Positions 25,220 to 33,129 of a DNA stretch of 55,709 nucleotides are shown in pieces; the stretch's first letter is position 1; every line of letters starts with the position of its first letter. The notes beneath the pieces are model-generated. The model was not told the DNA's origin. It made no database searches and worked only from the letters and a program-made list of their open reading frames with translations. A program made the translations under genes and the position numbers. Origin of the DNA: Secundilactobacillus silagincola (GTDB taxonomy: Bacteria > Bacillota > Bacilli > Lactobacillales > Lactobacillaceae); contig NZ_BCMJ01000011.1 of the NCBI RefSeq assembly GCF_002583405.1, positions 1 through 55,709 of the forward strand. Reading direction: 5' to 3'.

Positions 25220-26359
25220 ATGAATACATCAAAAGCACTTTCACCTTTAAAATTAGGTAATGGCGTACAAGTCGCCAATCGTTTAATGATGTCTGCAATG
25301 TGTGATTTAGGGGCTACCGCTGATGGTCAAGTGACCCAAGAGGAAGTTGATTTCATGAAGACTCGAGCCGGTTTCGGTGGCATGATTGTCACTGCTGGCG
25401 CTTATCCGCAGGCCAATGGTTTGGGACTGCCTGGCCAATATAGCGCAGCAAGAGATTCAGACATTAAAGGCTTAAGCAAGTTAGCAGCAGCGATGAAATC
25501 ACGCGGTGCCAAAGCCATCCTACAGATTGGCCACGCTGGTCGTGAAGCTGCTATACCAGCACAACAGGGAATCCCCGTGCTTGTACCGACAAAGATGGAC
25601 TTTCCTTGGATCAACTATCCAATTGAAGAAATGACGAACGACGATGTGAACCAATTAATTACCGATTGGGGTAAAGCTACACAGCGCGCAATTGACGCCG
25701 GCTTTGACGGTGTTGAAATTCACAACTGCAATCATGATCTGGTACAGCAGTTCTTCTCTGCCTTTTCCAACCACCGTACTGATCAATGGGGCGGCAGTTT
25801 TGAAAAGCGGTGCGCACTGCCACTTGCCATACTGAAGGAAACTCATCGCGTTATCGCTGCCTCAGATAAACCAGACTTTATCATCGGATGGCGTATTTCA
25901 CCAGATGAAATTCACGGTGAAAACGTTGGCTTCACTGTCGATGACATGCTGAAACAGACTAAGTTAGTGCTAAACGAAGGAATCGACTACTTGAATATTT
26001 CACTCACTGGGTCAACATATAGTTATAAATCCAAGGCGAACGGTTATGACCAGACTTACGCACAGTTATTCCACGCTATCATGCCGGATAGTGTACCGCT
26101 ATATATCGGCTCACAGATCCAGACACCTGCAGACGTTGAAGATGCATTGACTGTTGCCGATGGCGTTTATATGGCGCGTGAAGCGTTAATTGACCCTGAA
26201 TTTACAGATAAACTGAAGTCCGGGCATGCTAACGAAATCATTACCACCATGTCTGAAGAGCGGATAAAACAGGTTCATTTACCAAAAGCCTTGGTGAAAG
26301 ATTATACGACACCTGGTGGTTTACGGGAATCAATTCCGCTTCCGGGTTTGACTGATTGA
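25220..26359 (+). CDS. NADH:flavin oxidoreductase, old yellow enzyme family
   Basis: A 379-aa FMN TIM-barrel. It opens with LSPLKLGNGVQVANRLMMSAM, has the DGVEIHNCNHDLVQQFFSAFSNHRTDQWGGS segment (substrate His, flavin contacts, family signature), and phosphate-binding residues near the C-terminus. Reduces activated C=C bonds using NAD(P)H. ATG behind AAAAGGAGCAATAGTT. Followed after 107 nt by an alcohol dehydrogenase gene, and divergent from a TetR regulator, the layout of an electrophile-response module. Confidence 0.9.
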   Translation: MNTSKALSPLKLGNGVQVANRLMMSAMCDLGATADGQVTQEEVDFMKTRAGFGGMIVTAGAYPQANGLGLPGQYSAARDSDIKGLSKLAAAMKSRGAKAILQIGHAGREAAIPAQQGIPVLVPTKMDFPWINYPIEEMTNDDVNQLITDWGKATQRAIDAGFDGVEIHNCNHDLVQQFFSAFSNHRTDQWGGSFEKRCALPLAILKETHRVIAASDKPDFIIGWRISPDEIHGENVGFTVDDMLKQTKLVLNEGIDYLNISLTGSTYSYKSKANGYDQTYAQLFHAIMPDSVPLYIGSQIQTPADVEDALTVADGVYMAREALIDPEFTDKLKSGHANEIITTMSEERIKQVHLPKALVKDYTTPGGLRESIPLPGLTD

Positions 26360-26466
26360 GTTAAGCTTAGATTTGCTGATAATAGGAGTTTTAATAATCT
26401 ATTTGACTAGACCGTACTTACTTTATGATTTAAATATCAAATTCTAGATTCGTAGGAGGTAATACT

Positions 26467-27435
26467 ATGAAAGCATGGAGATATAATAAAGAAACTGGTG
26501 AATTTGGACTCAAAGATAATGTACCAGTACCTGAACCAGGTCCTGGAGAATTTAGATTAAAGGTGATGGCTGCTGGTATGTGTGGTAGTGATGTAACCAC
26601 AGTTAATCATGGATTCGATGATATTGTAAAGCAGGTTCCCGTCACTTTAGGTCACGAAATTGCTGGAATTGTCGATAAGGTTGGGAAATCTCCCAAAGCC
26701 GATATTAAAGTCGGAGACCACGTGGTTCTCAACTTAAATGGCCTAATTGACACACCAGGCTTTGCTATTGATGGTGGATATGCTCCTTATTGTATTGGTT
26801 TTGCCGACGATTCCGGTTTTATTAAAATGCCACAAGGGGTTTCTTTCGAACAAGCCGCTGTCTCAACCGATGCCGGTTCCACAGCCTATCATGCGGTTAT
26901 CGATCGAGGAAAAGTTAAAGCTGGGATGAAAGTCGGCATTATCGGTCTCGGAGGTTTAGGATCTCAAGGTGCTCGCTTTGCTGTACTATCAGGTGCTGAC
27001 GTTTACGCAGCGGAGCCTAAAGATGATGTAAGAAATAATGCAGTTTCTGAGTTAGGAGTTAAAGCCGCAGTGAGTGATGCTAAAGAGTTGGCACAGTTTA
27101 AGCCTCAAGTTATCGTGGACTATGCTGGTTTTGGCACCACAACAAGTAGTGCTCTTCAAGCAGTGGCACCGGGGGGACGAGTTGTACAAGTTGGCCTGGG
27201 TAAAGTTCCGTTTACATTTAATCCAATGCTTCTGATGCTTTCAGGGGCCGAATACGTAGGTTCTATGGGTAGCACCAAAGAAGATAATGAAAATGTATTA
27301 AAATATCTGGGGCAAGGAAAAGTTAAACCAAAGTTGCAAGAGATTTCCTTTGATCAAATTGGGGAAGGTCTTGAACTGTTAAAGGCAGGAAAAGTTGAAG
27401 GCCGATTGGTCGTTAATTACGAAAAACACTTATGA
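26467..27435 (+). CDS. MDR-family zinc-dependent alcohol dehydrogenase without the structural-zinc lobe
   Basis: A 322-aa medium-chain dehydrogenase. Catalytic zinc ligands Cys39 (MCGSD) and His63-Glu64 (GHE) are present, Asp135 sits where the third ligand is expected, and NAD(P) is bound by GLGGLG (160-165). The four-cysteine structural-zinc loop usual after GDHV is missing: the chain goes straight to DTPGFAIDGGYAPY. The protein is shorter than the common 340-350 aa for that reason. ATG behind GTAGGAGGT. Promoter-like TTGACT...TATGAT precedes it with a short spacer. Confidence 0.85.
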   Translation: MKAWRYNKETGEFGLKDNVPVPEPGPGEFRLKVMAAGMCGSDVTTVNHGFDDIVKQVPVTLGHEIAGIVDKVGKSPKADIKVGDHVVLNLNGLIDTPGFAIDGGYAPYCIGFADDSGFIKMPQGVSFEQAAVSTDAGSTAYHAVIDRGKVKAGMKVGIIGLGGLGSQGARFAVLSGADVYAAEPKDDVRNNAVSELGVKAAVSDAKELAQFKPQVIVDYAGFGTTTSSALQAVAPGGRVVQVGLGKVPFTFNPMLLMLSGAEYVGSMGSTKEDNENVLKYLGQGKVKPKLQEISFDQIGEGLELLKAGKVEGRLVVNYEKHL

Positions 27436-27528
27436 TGTGCTACCATTACACGTGCCTCTGCTTCTAGTCGGACACTGAAGAGTGCCGTTAAAAATGCATT
27501 GGATAAAGCCACAGCTGTCACACATTAG
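27436..27528 (+). pseudogene. Possible C-terminal remnant of an unknown gene
   Basis: After the dehydrogenase stop, a frame without start codon encodes about 30 residues ending TLKSAVKNALDKATAVTH, then TAG. The amphipathic lysine-rich helix looks like a protein tail, and the block lies at the left edge of the G+C-richer aldo/keto reductase segment. It may be what is left of a gene removed by that insertion. Too short to identify. Confidence 0.25.
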
Positions 27529-27582
27529 TATTTTTGTTTGTGAACGCGCATAATATCATCACCAAAGAAAGGAATCTACACG

Positions 27583-28434
27583 ATGCAAAAAACATTCAGT
27601 TTCGATCAAACATTAATTGTCAACCGGCTCGGCTATGGCACGATGCAATTGCCAGGCAAAGACGTCTGGGGTCCTTCTGCAGACCCGGACAACGCCGCTG
27701 CTGTCATTGAAACCGCCATTGACCATGGCGTGAATTTCATCGACACCGCCGATGCTTATGGGCCACTGTATGCCAACCTTTATCTCCGTGAAGCGCTCAA
27801 GCAGCGCCCCAACAGCCAAGTGATGGTCGCTACCAAAGTCGGCTTCACTCGCCAAGGCCCTAACCAATGGATCCCGCTCGGTGCCCCAGCCTACTTGCGC
27901 CAACAAGTTGAATTAAACTTGATGACATTAGGCTTGGATCACATTGACTTGTTGCAGCTGCACCGCATCGACCCCAACTACCCGCTGGCAGATCAAATCG
28001 GTGAACTGGCTAAAATGCAACAAGAAGGCAAGATCCGCCATATTGGGCTGAGCCAAGTATCGGTTGCCCAAATTCAAGAAGCCCAGAAAATTGCCCCGAT
28101 TGTTTCGGTTCAAAATCGCTATAACCTGGTCGACCGCAAAGACGAGGCCGTGTTGAACTATGCCGAGGCCAACCACTTAGCTTTCATTCCTTGGACTCCG
28201 TTGGACACCGGGAAACTGGCCCAAGGCGAGCAATTACAAGCCATCGCTAAGCGCTACGAGGCCAGTCCTGCCCAGATTGCTTTGGCTTGGTTGCTTAAGC
28301 GCTCTGATGTGATCTTACCGATTCCAGGTACCAGCTCAACCAAGCACGTCGTTGACAACATTGCAGCACAAAACATCGAATTGAGCCAAGCAGACTTTAA
28401 AACCTTAGATCAATTAGGCCGTCATCAACAATAA
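27583..28434 (+). CDS. Aldo/keto reductase
   Basis: A 283-aa TIM-barrel NAD(P)H reductase. The catalytic tetrad is visible as Asp54 (DTADAYG), Tyr59, Lys85 (VATKVG) and His127 (LQLHRID), and LPIPGTSSTKHVVDN is the cofactor-binding segment. ATG behind AAAGGAATC. Codon use is strikingly richer in C and G at third positions than in the neighbouring genes, and both flanks hold gene remnants, so the gene was probably acquired by transfer. Confidence 0.88.
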   Translation: MQKTFSFDQTLIVNRLGYGTMQLPGKDVWGPSADPDNAAAVIETAIDHGVNFIDTADAYGPLYANLYLREALKQRPNSQVMVATKVGFTRQGPNQWIPLGAPAYLRQQVELNLMTLGLDHIDLLQLHRIDPNYPLADQIGELAKMQQEGKIRHIGLSQVSVAQIQEAQKIAPIVSVQNRYNLVDRKDEAVLNYAEANHLAFIPWTPLDTGKLAQGEQLQAIAKRYEASPAQIALAWLLKRSDVILPIPGTSSTKHVVDNIAAQNIELSQADFKTLDQLGRHQQ

Positions 28435-28440
28435 GCCACT

Positions 28441-28471
28441 AACTCGCAATTAGCGTTTGTAATTGCGAGTT
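28441..28471 (+). terminator. Terminator of the aldo/keto reductase gene
   Basis: AACTCGCAATTA/TAATTGCGAGTT stem beginning 6 nt after the stop, followed by a weak T-rich stretch (CTTGTG). From 28472 to 28600 only a small GCGGTAG/CTGCCGC hairpin is seen. Confidence 0.6.
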
Positions 28472-28600
28472 CTTGTGTCCATTTGCCGCGCGACGCAAAT
28501 CATCCAAAAAAAGCGATTGACCGAAACCCGGCCAATTGCGGTAGAGCATGTTTAAAGCACTGCCGCATCTCACCTAGTAACTCGGCAATCGTCTAACTGA

Positions 28601-29092
28601 GAAAAGATCGTTGGTACTGGTGTTGGTGCTGGTATTATATACAATGGACAGTTTATCGGAGATATCGGTCATCCGGAAATGGGCCACGTTTCTGTTAAAC
28701 GACACCCCGATGACAAATCGTTTTCTGGAATATGCCCATATCATTCAGATTGTCTAGAAGGTCTTGTTTCTGGTCCGACATTTGAGGCTAGGCTGAATCA
28801 GCGTGGCGAGAGAGTTCCACATTCTAATCCAGTATGGAACATCATGGCCTACTATGTTGCACAGGCTCTTGTTCAAACTACCTTAACCATCCGCCCAGGA
28901 AAAATTGTACTTGGTGGTAGTGTGTTGAACACTGATTTTTTAGATAAGATTCGAATTGAATTTACAAGATTACTTAATGATTATGTTCAAGTTCCACCAC
29001 TAGAAAAATACATTACACTACCTTCCATCAAGAATAATGGTTCTGCAACCATTGGCAACTTTGCTCTGGCTATTAAAAGATTACAAAGCTAA
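28601..29092 (+). pseudogene. scrK: ROK-family fructokinase, 5' end missing
   Basis: The frame is open from just after a TGA at 28598-28600. It reads IVGTGVGAGIIYNGQFIGDIGHPEMGH and keeps the zinc-binding block of ROK fructokinases (RHPDD...GICPYHSDCLEGL), then the C-terminal LGGSV segment. The N-terminal half, with the ATP-phosphate loop and the catalytic Asp region, is absent, and there is no ribosome binding site. An ATG at 28679 would give only 137 aa. Identity joins the ROK sequence at about 28601, which marks the deletion or insertion boundary. Confidence 0.8.
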
Positions 29093-29245
29093 AGTTTTAT
29101 CATGGCTTTAAATTACAAAATAACTGAATATGAATAATGATTCCAACGCGTAATTTATTTACTGCTGTTAATCGTTAATTAAAATGAATCATTATTTCTA
29201 TCTATTAAGGCTGTGACTTCAGTCATTAATCACAGCTTTAAAAAA

Positions 29246-29290
29246 AGACTTATCGAGAAATCAAATTTGATTTCTTGCCTGATGGCCTTT
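29246..29290. repeat. Repeat family B palindrome, copy 2
   Basis: GACTTATCGAGAAATC then AAATTTGATTTC; the GAAATCAAATTTGATTTC core is a perfect palindrome. It shares ACTTATCG-n-GAAATC with copies at 16521-16556 and 35640-35687. A T run follows on both strands. The rest of 29093-29245 holds one weak hairpin (29208-29238). Confidence 0.6.
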
Positions 29291-29315
29291 TTCCTGTAGT
29301 CGTAATTATGATTGT

Positions 29316-29702
29316 CTAATCATACATCAGTGGCACAAGATACTGGTCAACGAACGCGTCAACTGCCTCATCACTGGGATTGTTTTCATCATCAACTTCG
29401 GGATGATATTTAATTAATGAATCATCCACATTGAAAAGTCGCTGCTGTCCTTTTACTGGAAACGGTTCAATAGTACGTAGCCGATCAAGCTACCAAGCAT
29501 ACTGATGATCATCCAACTTGTTAACGTCCTTAAGTCGTACCACCACAATGGCGTGGCCAGGTATGGTTTCAGGTATCTTATGGGCCGTGGCACAGATTAA
29601 CAAGTCACCGCGATACTTCGTCAGCCAACTGCGATACTCGATGGTTTTGTCACCTGCAAGTACGTTCCAAGCATAGTCTGGCCTCAGTGATAGCGCTTTC
29701 AT
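29316..29702 (-). pseudogene. ASCH-domain protein interrupted by one amber codon
   Basis: Residues 1-70 (MKALSLRPDYAWNVLAGDKTIEYRSW...) are the start of an ASCH domain, an RNA-binding or RNA-modifying fold. The frame then meets TAG at 29490-29492 and continues without shift for 57 residues (LDRLRTIEPFPVKGQQRLFNVDD...) to TAG at 29316-29318. The second part has the ASCH tail PFPVKGQQRLFNV. Total length would be 128 aa. Only one codon breaks it, so it is a very recent nonsense mutation, a sequencing error or a readthrough site. Confidence 0.8.
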
Positions 29703-30062
29703 ATTCTCACCTCATTTCATCACAAAATTTATATCGTCATCATGCCATAAAGTCTGCGGTATATCAATGTTTTCGCGTGATTATTTGTTTGAAAAAACTT
29801 ACGTCCCTAATGTTAGTATATTTTCTATCACTTTTTAATTTAACCAAAAGCGCTTATAAATTGGACGGTTCAAGAAGTCATCACAACGATTATTGGGCAT
29901 CGGTTCGAAGTCTGATAGAAATGGGCTAATTTAGAAAAGTGACGAAAAGAACAGTGAATATTAGTGGAACTATATTGTTATAGTAGACACGGGCATAAAA
30001 TTCTTTCGTATATTTAGCTTGGTCGCTTATAGTATACAAATATGGAGTGATTCATGTCTATT

Positions 30063-30106
30063 TTTGTACAGTAAAGCCCCGGCACGCCGGGGCTTTACTG
30101 TACAAA
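30063..30106. terminator. 21-bp perfect inverted repeat, probable bidirectional terminator
   Basis: TTTGTACAGTAAAGCCCCGGC and its exact complement, only 2 nt apart, with T run on one side and A run on the other. It lies within 29703-30216, which otherwise shows no gene. Confidence 0.6.
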
Positions 30107-30216
30107 TTCAACCTTTAGTCAATTAATTTAAAATTACGGTTGCCACAAATAGCGGGTTTTATAGGCTATTATTTAATCAGTAACATCATTTATATCAGAG
30201 CATACAAACGAGGTTG

Positions 30217-30262
30217 TGACGTGTACCCCCAAAGTTGTTTCCAACTTTGGGGGTACACGTCA
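30217..30262. terminator. 21-bp perfect inverted repeat overlapping a stop codon
   Basis: Arms 30217-30237 and 30242-30262 (centre CCCCCAAAGTTG/CAACTTTGGGGG, 4-nt loop). It contains the TGA of the 30260-30553 gene. No T run follows, so it may protect the mRNA end or stall polymerase rather than act as a classical terminator. Confidence 0.6.
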
Positions 30263-30553
30263 TAGTAGCATTCTTCGACCATTACTCATCAGTGGAGCTT
30301 GGCGAGATGCTACCCAGGGATAAATAGCGCCATAGTCGAGCGGATTGGCCGGCTTAATTCGCTTTAATTCCTTTGCCGTTTCAAGTACACCGTATAGTAC
30401 ATCTTCTACTTTCCAAGACCCCCAGGGGCCTTCCCCCAGCTCACGTAACTCATGTATGGTTAAGTCCTCATAGTCGTAGTTATGATCAAGCAGGTACTTG
30501 ATCATCTTGTCGTCTTCTTGCCAGCTGGTAGCGTTGTAATCAATCTCGTTCAT
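30260..30553 (-). CDS. Hypothetical protein (97 aa)
   Basis: MNEIDYNATSWQEDDKMIKYLLDHNYDYEDLTIHELRELGEGPWGSW...; hydrophilic, acidic, no signal peptide. A ribosome binding site GGAG lies 10 nt before the ATG. The stop is inside a long perfect hairpin. No family recognised; the length and composition are like phage or plasmid accessory proteins. Confidence 0.6.
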   Translation of the reverse strand: MNEIDYNATSWQEDDKMIKYLLDHNYDYEDLTIHELRELGEGPWGSWKVEDVLYGVLETAKELKRIKPANPLDYGAIYPWVASRQAPLMSNGRRMLL

Positions 30554-30817
30554 TTTACGGGCTCCGTTCTCTGTTTATGGGGTTAGTGACAACAGCATCG
30601 GCTACTACCAATAACAAATTAGGGTAGCTGTCTGGACCGTGCATAAACGTCACTTATATTAGATTTTGGTTAAGCACGGGACAGTGTTAGAAATAACAGA
30701 ACTTTTTATAGACAAAAAAGGCCCCCTCTAAAGAAAAGAATCTACCACTTCAAGACGATGCCTACAATCCGATTTGTTATCATAACGGATTCACGGGTAA
30801 ATTATGATATTCAATTT

Positions 30818-31393
30818 TTATTTAACCTTATAGAGCCATCCAGTTTTTTGCATTTCCATCTGGTCACTAGAATATTTCTGTGTTTTATAGTGATCACTTG
30901 GCGACTTAGGATCACTGGGATAACCATAAGAGTATTGAGGTGTTACTTTAATCTTATTTTTTCCAACCGTAACTCGATAATATTCTACTGTAAGCACATT
31001 TAGCGGGTTACCATTACCTGTACTTGTGAAGAAACCATCAAGATGATAGTCACCCTTTAAATAATAATACGCACTACCAGACGTATGATGATAATAGCCA
31101 TGATGGAAATAGTTTTCTTTATCGTATTTTGCGTTGTTTTTAAGGAACTGGTAACCACTCATTTCACTGTTCCAGAAAGACATTGCTTCATACCATTTTT
31201 CGCCTTTTTTAGCGTTATGGATTCCTCGAATTGCATGGCTCTTCCATTTAGTATTATGAAGTACCTTTGGAAATCCTTTTGTCCAAGTAGTCTTTGCAGA
31301 AGCTGTAACTGCAGATGTCTGTGATACAGCAACTCCACCAACGGTAATACCTGTGGACAGTATCATCATAGCAATTAAATGTTTGAGTTTCAT
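30818..31393 (-). CDS. Small secreted protein, WTKGxP/YYHHxxGSxYYYxKG family
   Basis: A 191-aa exported protein. The signal peptide ends at ...TASA before KTTWTKGFPKVL. The mature part is basic and rich in Tyr/His/Lys, with YYHHTSGSAYYYLKG and a C-terminal WLYKVK. These motifs recur in the neighbour at 31764-32225 (YYHHAKGSKYYYVKG, WLYKQ), so they are paralogues. The ATG at 31391-31393 has GGTGGGGGA upstream. Function unknown; a cell-wall-bound or secreted role is inferred from the signal. A decayed copy of the neighbour's terminator (CCCCCTC block, T run on the minus strand) lies near 30713-30735. Confidence 0.75.
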   Translation of the reverse strand: MKLKHLIAMMILSTGITVGGVAVSQTSAVTASAKTTWTKGFPKVLHNTKWKSHAIRGIHNAKKGEKWYEAMSFWNSEMSGYQFLKNNAKYDKENYFHHGYYHHTSGSAYYYLKGDYHLDGFFTSTGNGNPLNVLTVEYYRVTVGKNKIKVTPQYSYGYPSDPKSPSDHYKTQKYSSDQMEMQKTGWLYKVK

Positions 31394-31545
31394 AGAATCC
31401 CCCACCTATATGTAAAATTTTTAATCGAATTAATTATATACTTATAAGGCTATAAATTCTATAAATAATGTGATATTTTCTAAAGTATATATACCATTTC
31501 ACCCTTTCGTTTAGCGAAAGTATATCTTTAAGTAATCTTCTCTCA

Positions 31546-31572
31546 GGTAGCTATTTGTATAAAATGAATACC
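31546..31572. repeat. Short hairpin repeat (family C), copy 1
   Basis: GGTAGCTATTTG-tat-aAAATGAATACC, an imperfect hairpin whose near twin lies at 32947-32973 (GGTATCTATTTG...AAATGGATACC). Upstream gap of the secreted-protein gene; apart from this and the terminator at 31643-31701 the 31394-31763 gap shows nothing. Confidence 0.45.
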
Positions 31573-31642
31573 CGCAAATCGAAACGCAATTTAAGGGAGA
31601 ATACTGTCTTCTAAGGTATATGTGGAACAACGGACTTTTGTG

Positions 31643-31701
31643 AGACAAAAAAAGGTCCCTCCTTAAGAGGGGCCTACTGCTTCGGGATGATACCCCGAAG
31701 T
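31643..31701 (-). terminator. Double-hairpin terminator
   Basis: On the minus strand CTTCGGGG-tatcat-CCCGAAG comes first, then GGCCCCTC-ttaa-GAGGGACC with eight T. It closes the 31764-32225 gene. Confidence 0.85.
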
Positions 31702-31763
31702 CGCCTTATCAACTTTATCGTAGTTGGGTTCATTGTGTACTAAGGTGATCTTGATTATTGATG

Positions 31764-32225
31764 TTATTGTTTATACAACCAATTTGAATAGTTCTTAATG
31801 AAACCAAATGGTGCTTTGGTTGTGTGTCCTTTTTTGTTAAGCGTTAAATACGTGCAAAAACGCAACTTCTTGCCACTTAACTCAACTTTATTATAAACGG
31901 TTACGCCATAGCCTGATCCTTTAACGTAGTAATACTTTGAACCTTTGGCATGATGATAGTACGCTTTGGTTAAAACTTTGGGATTGTAATCTAGGACAAC
32001 TCCTGTAGCAAAATCCTTCTTGTCAATAAAAGCATCTTGCTGATAGGTAGATTTAGAACCATCGGAAAACTTCCCGGTAGAATTCTTTTTTGCAATCCAG
32101 TCTCCACGTAAGGCTGTTGGGGTGTACTTGGTCCACTTAGTCTTAGCTTGAGCATTCGTATTAAATGCACCAAAAGCCATTAAAGCAATAATGAGAGCTA
32201 ACGCATACATTCTGATTTTCTTCAT
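31764..32225 (-). CDS. Small secreted protein, WTKGxP/YYHHxxGSxYYYxKG family
   Basis: A 153-aa exported protein: signal peptide ending NAQA before KTKWTKYTPTALRGDW, then YYHHAKGSKYYYVKGSGYG and the C-terminal SNWLYKQ. Paralogue of the 30818-31393 product, and its TPTALRGDW resembles the TPTSLQGKW and VPTAFRGTW of the two genes further on. The ATG at 32225 has AGAGGCG upstream; the longer frame to 32312 lies in the promoter region of the divergent gene. Function unknown. Confidence 0.75.
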   Translation of the reverse strand: MKKIRMYALALIIALMAFGAFNTNAQAKTKWTKYTPTALRGDWIAKKNSTGKFSDGSKSTYQQDAFIDKKDFATGVVLDYNPKVLTKAYYHHAKGSKYYYVKGSGYGVTVYNKVELSGKKLRFCTYLTLNKKGHTTKAPFGFIKNYSNWLYKQ

Positions 32226-32340
32226 CAGATTCGCCTCTTTATATAATAATAATTTGATTATATCACAGTTAAATATTTGTGATATAGTTAATTCATAATT
32301 AATTAGACACACAATTTAACTATAGAGGGGAATCTTTATC

Positions 32341-32892
32341 ATGAAAAAACACTTATTGCGCAACTTATTTATGTCACTCGCTGTTGCTGGTACTCTAGGT
32401 GCCGGTGCATTCGTTGCTAATCCAACTACTGCAAATGCTTCTTCTTGGAAATTCGCAGGAACAACGGTTACATACCATATTAACAGCACGTCAAAATACT
32501 ATAACGGTATGTGGAAGAACGCCGTTAAGGCTTGGAGCAAAAACGGTGTTGTCAAATTCAAATCAGTTGCCGCTTCTGACAAACCAGAATTAACCCTAAC
32601 TACTCGTTCTCTTGATAACGATAAATATGGCACCATCTTTGTTCAACCCAGAACGATAAATGCAAATCACGAAATAAATGCAGCATATGTCGCTCTAAAT
32701 AGAAATGCCATGAAATTTTTGGGACTTGGATTATCTGATAGAACTAAAGTTGCTGAAAGTGGGATGGGAAACGCATTAGGCTTAGATTACACAAGCAACA
32801 AGCATAGCGTAATGTATGAATATGCAGGTGATATGGGAATGAGTGGCGTTACTAAATCTGATTTAAACAACCTCGTAAATCTCTATAAATAA
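32341..32892 (+). CDS. Secreted matrixin-like protein with a lost zinc site
   Basis: A 183-aa exported protein with signal peptide ending ANA at residue 33. It has the metzincin layout: a strand with TVTYHI, the segment VAESGMGNALGLDY (137-150), and the Met-turn HSVMY (155-159). In active matrixins the motif is HExxHxxGxxH; here the positions read Ser140, Gly141, Asn144, Gly147, Tyr150. All three zinc His and the catalytic Glu are replaced while the structural Gly147, Asp149 and Met158 remain. It is probably a catalytically dead binding protein. ATG behind GAGGGGAATC; terminator at 32904-32932. Confidence 0.8.
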   Translation: MKKHLLRNLFMSLAVAGTLGAGAFVANPTTANASSWKFAGTTVTYHINSTSKYYNGMWKNAVKAWSKNGVVKFKSVAASDKPELTLTTRSLDNDKYGTIFVQPRTINANHEINAAYVALNRNAMKFLGLGLSDRTKVAESGMGNALGLDYTSNKHSVMYEYAGDMGMSGVTKSDLNNLVNLYK

Positions 32893-32903
32893 TGATTAAC
32901 AAT

Positions 32904-32932
32904 CGGCTCAATACTTCGGTATTGGGCTTTTT
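32904..32932 (+). terminator. Terminator of the matrixin-like gene
   Basis: GCTCAATAC-ttcg-GTATTGGGC stem, then TTTTTT. Confidence 0.9.
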
Positions 32933-32946
32933 TATATTCTGAATCG

Positions 32947-32973
32947 GGTATCTATTTGTTAGAAATGGATACC
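32947..32973. repeat. Short hairpin repeat (family C), copy 2
   Basis: GGTATCTATTTG-ttag-AAATGGATACC. A near copy lies at 31546-31572; single arms (ATAGATACC) occur again near 33048. Confidence 0.45.
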
Positions 32974-33080
32974 TGCTAATACTATTATGTTAGTCATCAA
33001 TCTAACCACAATCAAAAAGGTACCCATAATTCAATTATCCAGAAAAATAGATACCTAAAAGTCCTACCCCTGTTACCGCT

Positions 33081-33115
33081 AAAGAAAAAGAGATTGCGTT
33101 TTTACTCAATCCCTT
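33081..33115 (-). terminator. Terminator of the 33130 gene
   Basis: Minus strand GGGATTG...CAATCTC stem followed by TTTTTC. Confidence 0.75.
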
Positions 33116-33129
33116 TCACTATCATTTAA

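Noticed and set aside
24520-25278. TetR frame extended to 25278
   Set aside because: The extension overlaps the divergent reductase promoter and start, and the ATG at 25101 has a good ribosome site.
29846-29929. Downstream coding remnant near the ASCH gene
   Set aside because: No frame longer than about 80 codons with a ribosome site; base composition like intergenic DNA.
31085-31324. Plus-strand frame with hydrophobic residues
   Set aside because: It is antisense to the 30818-31393 secreted-protein gene; hydrophobicity comes from its codons.
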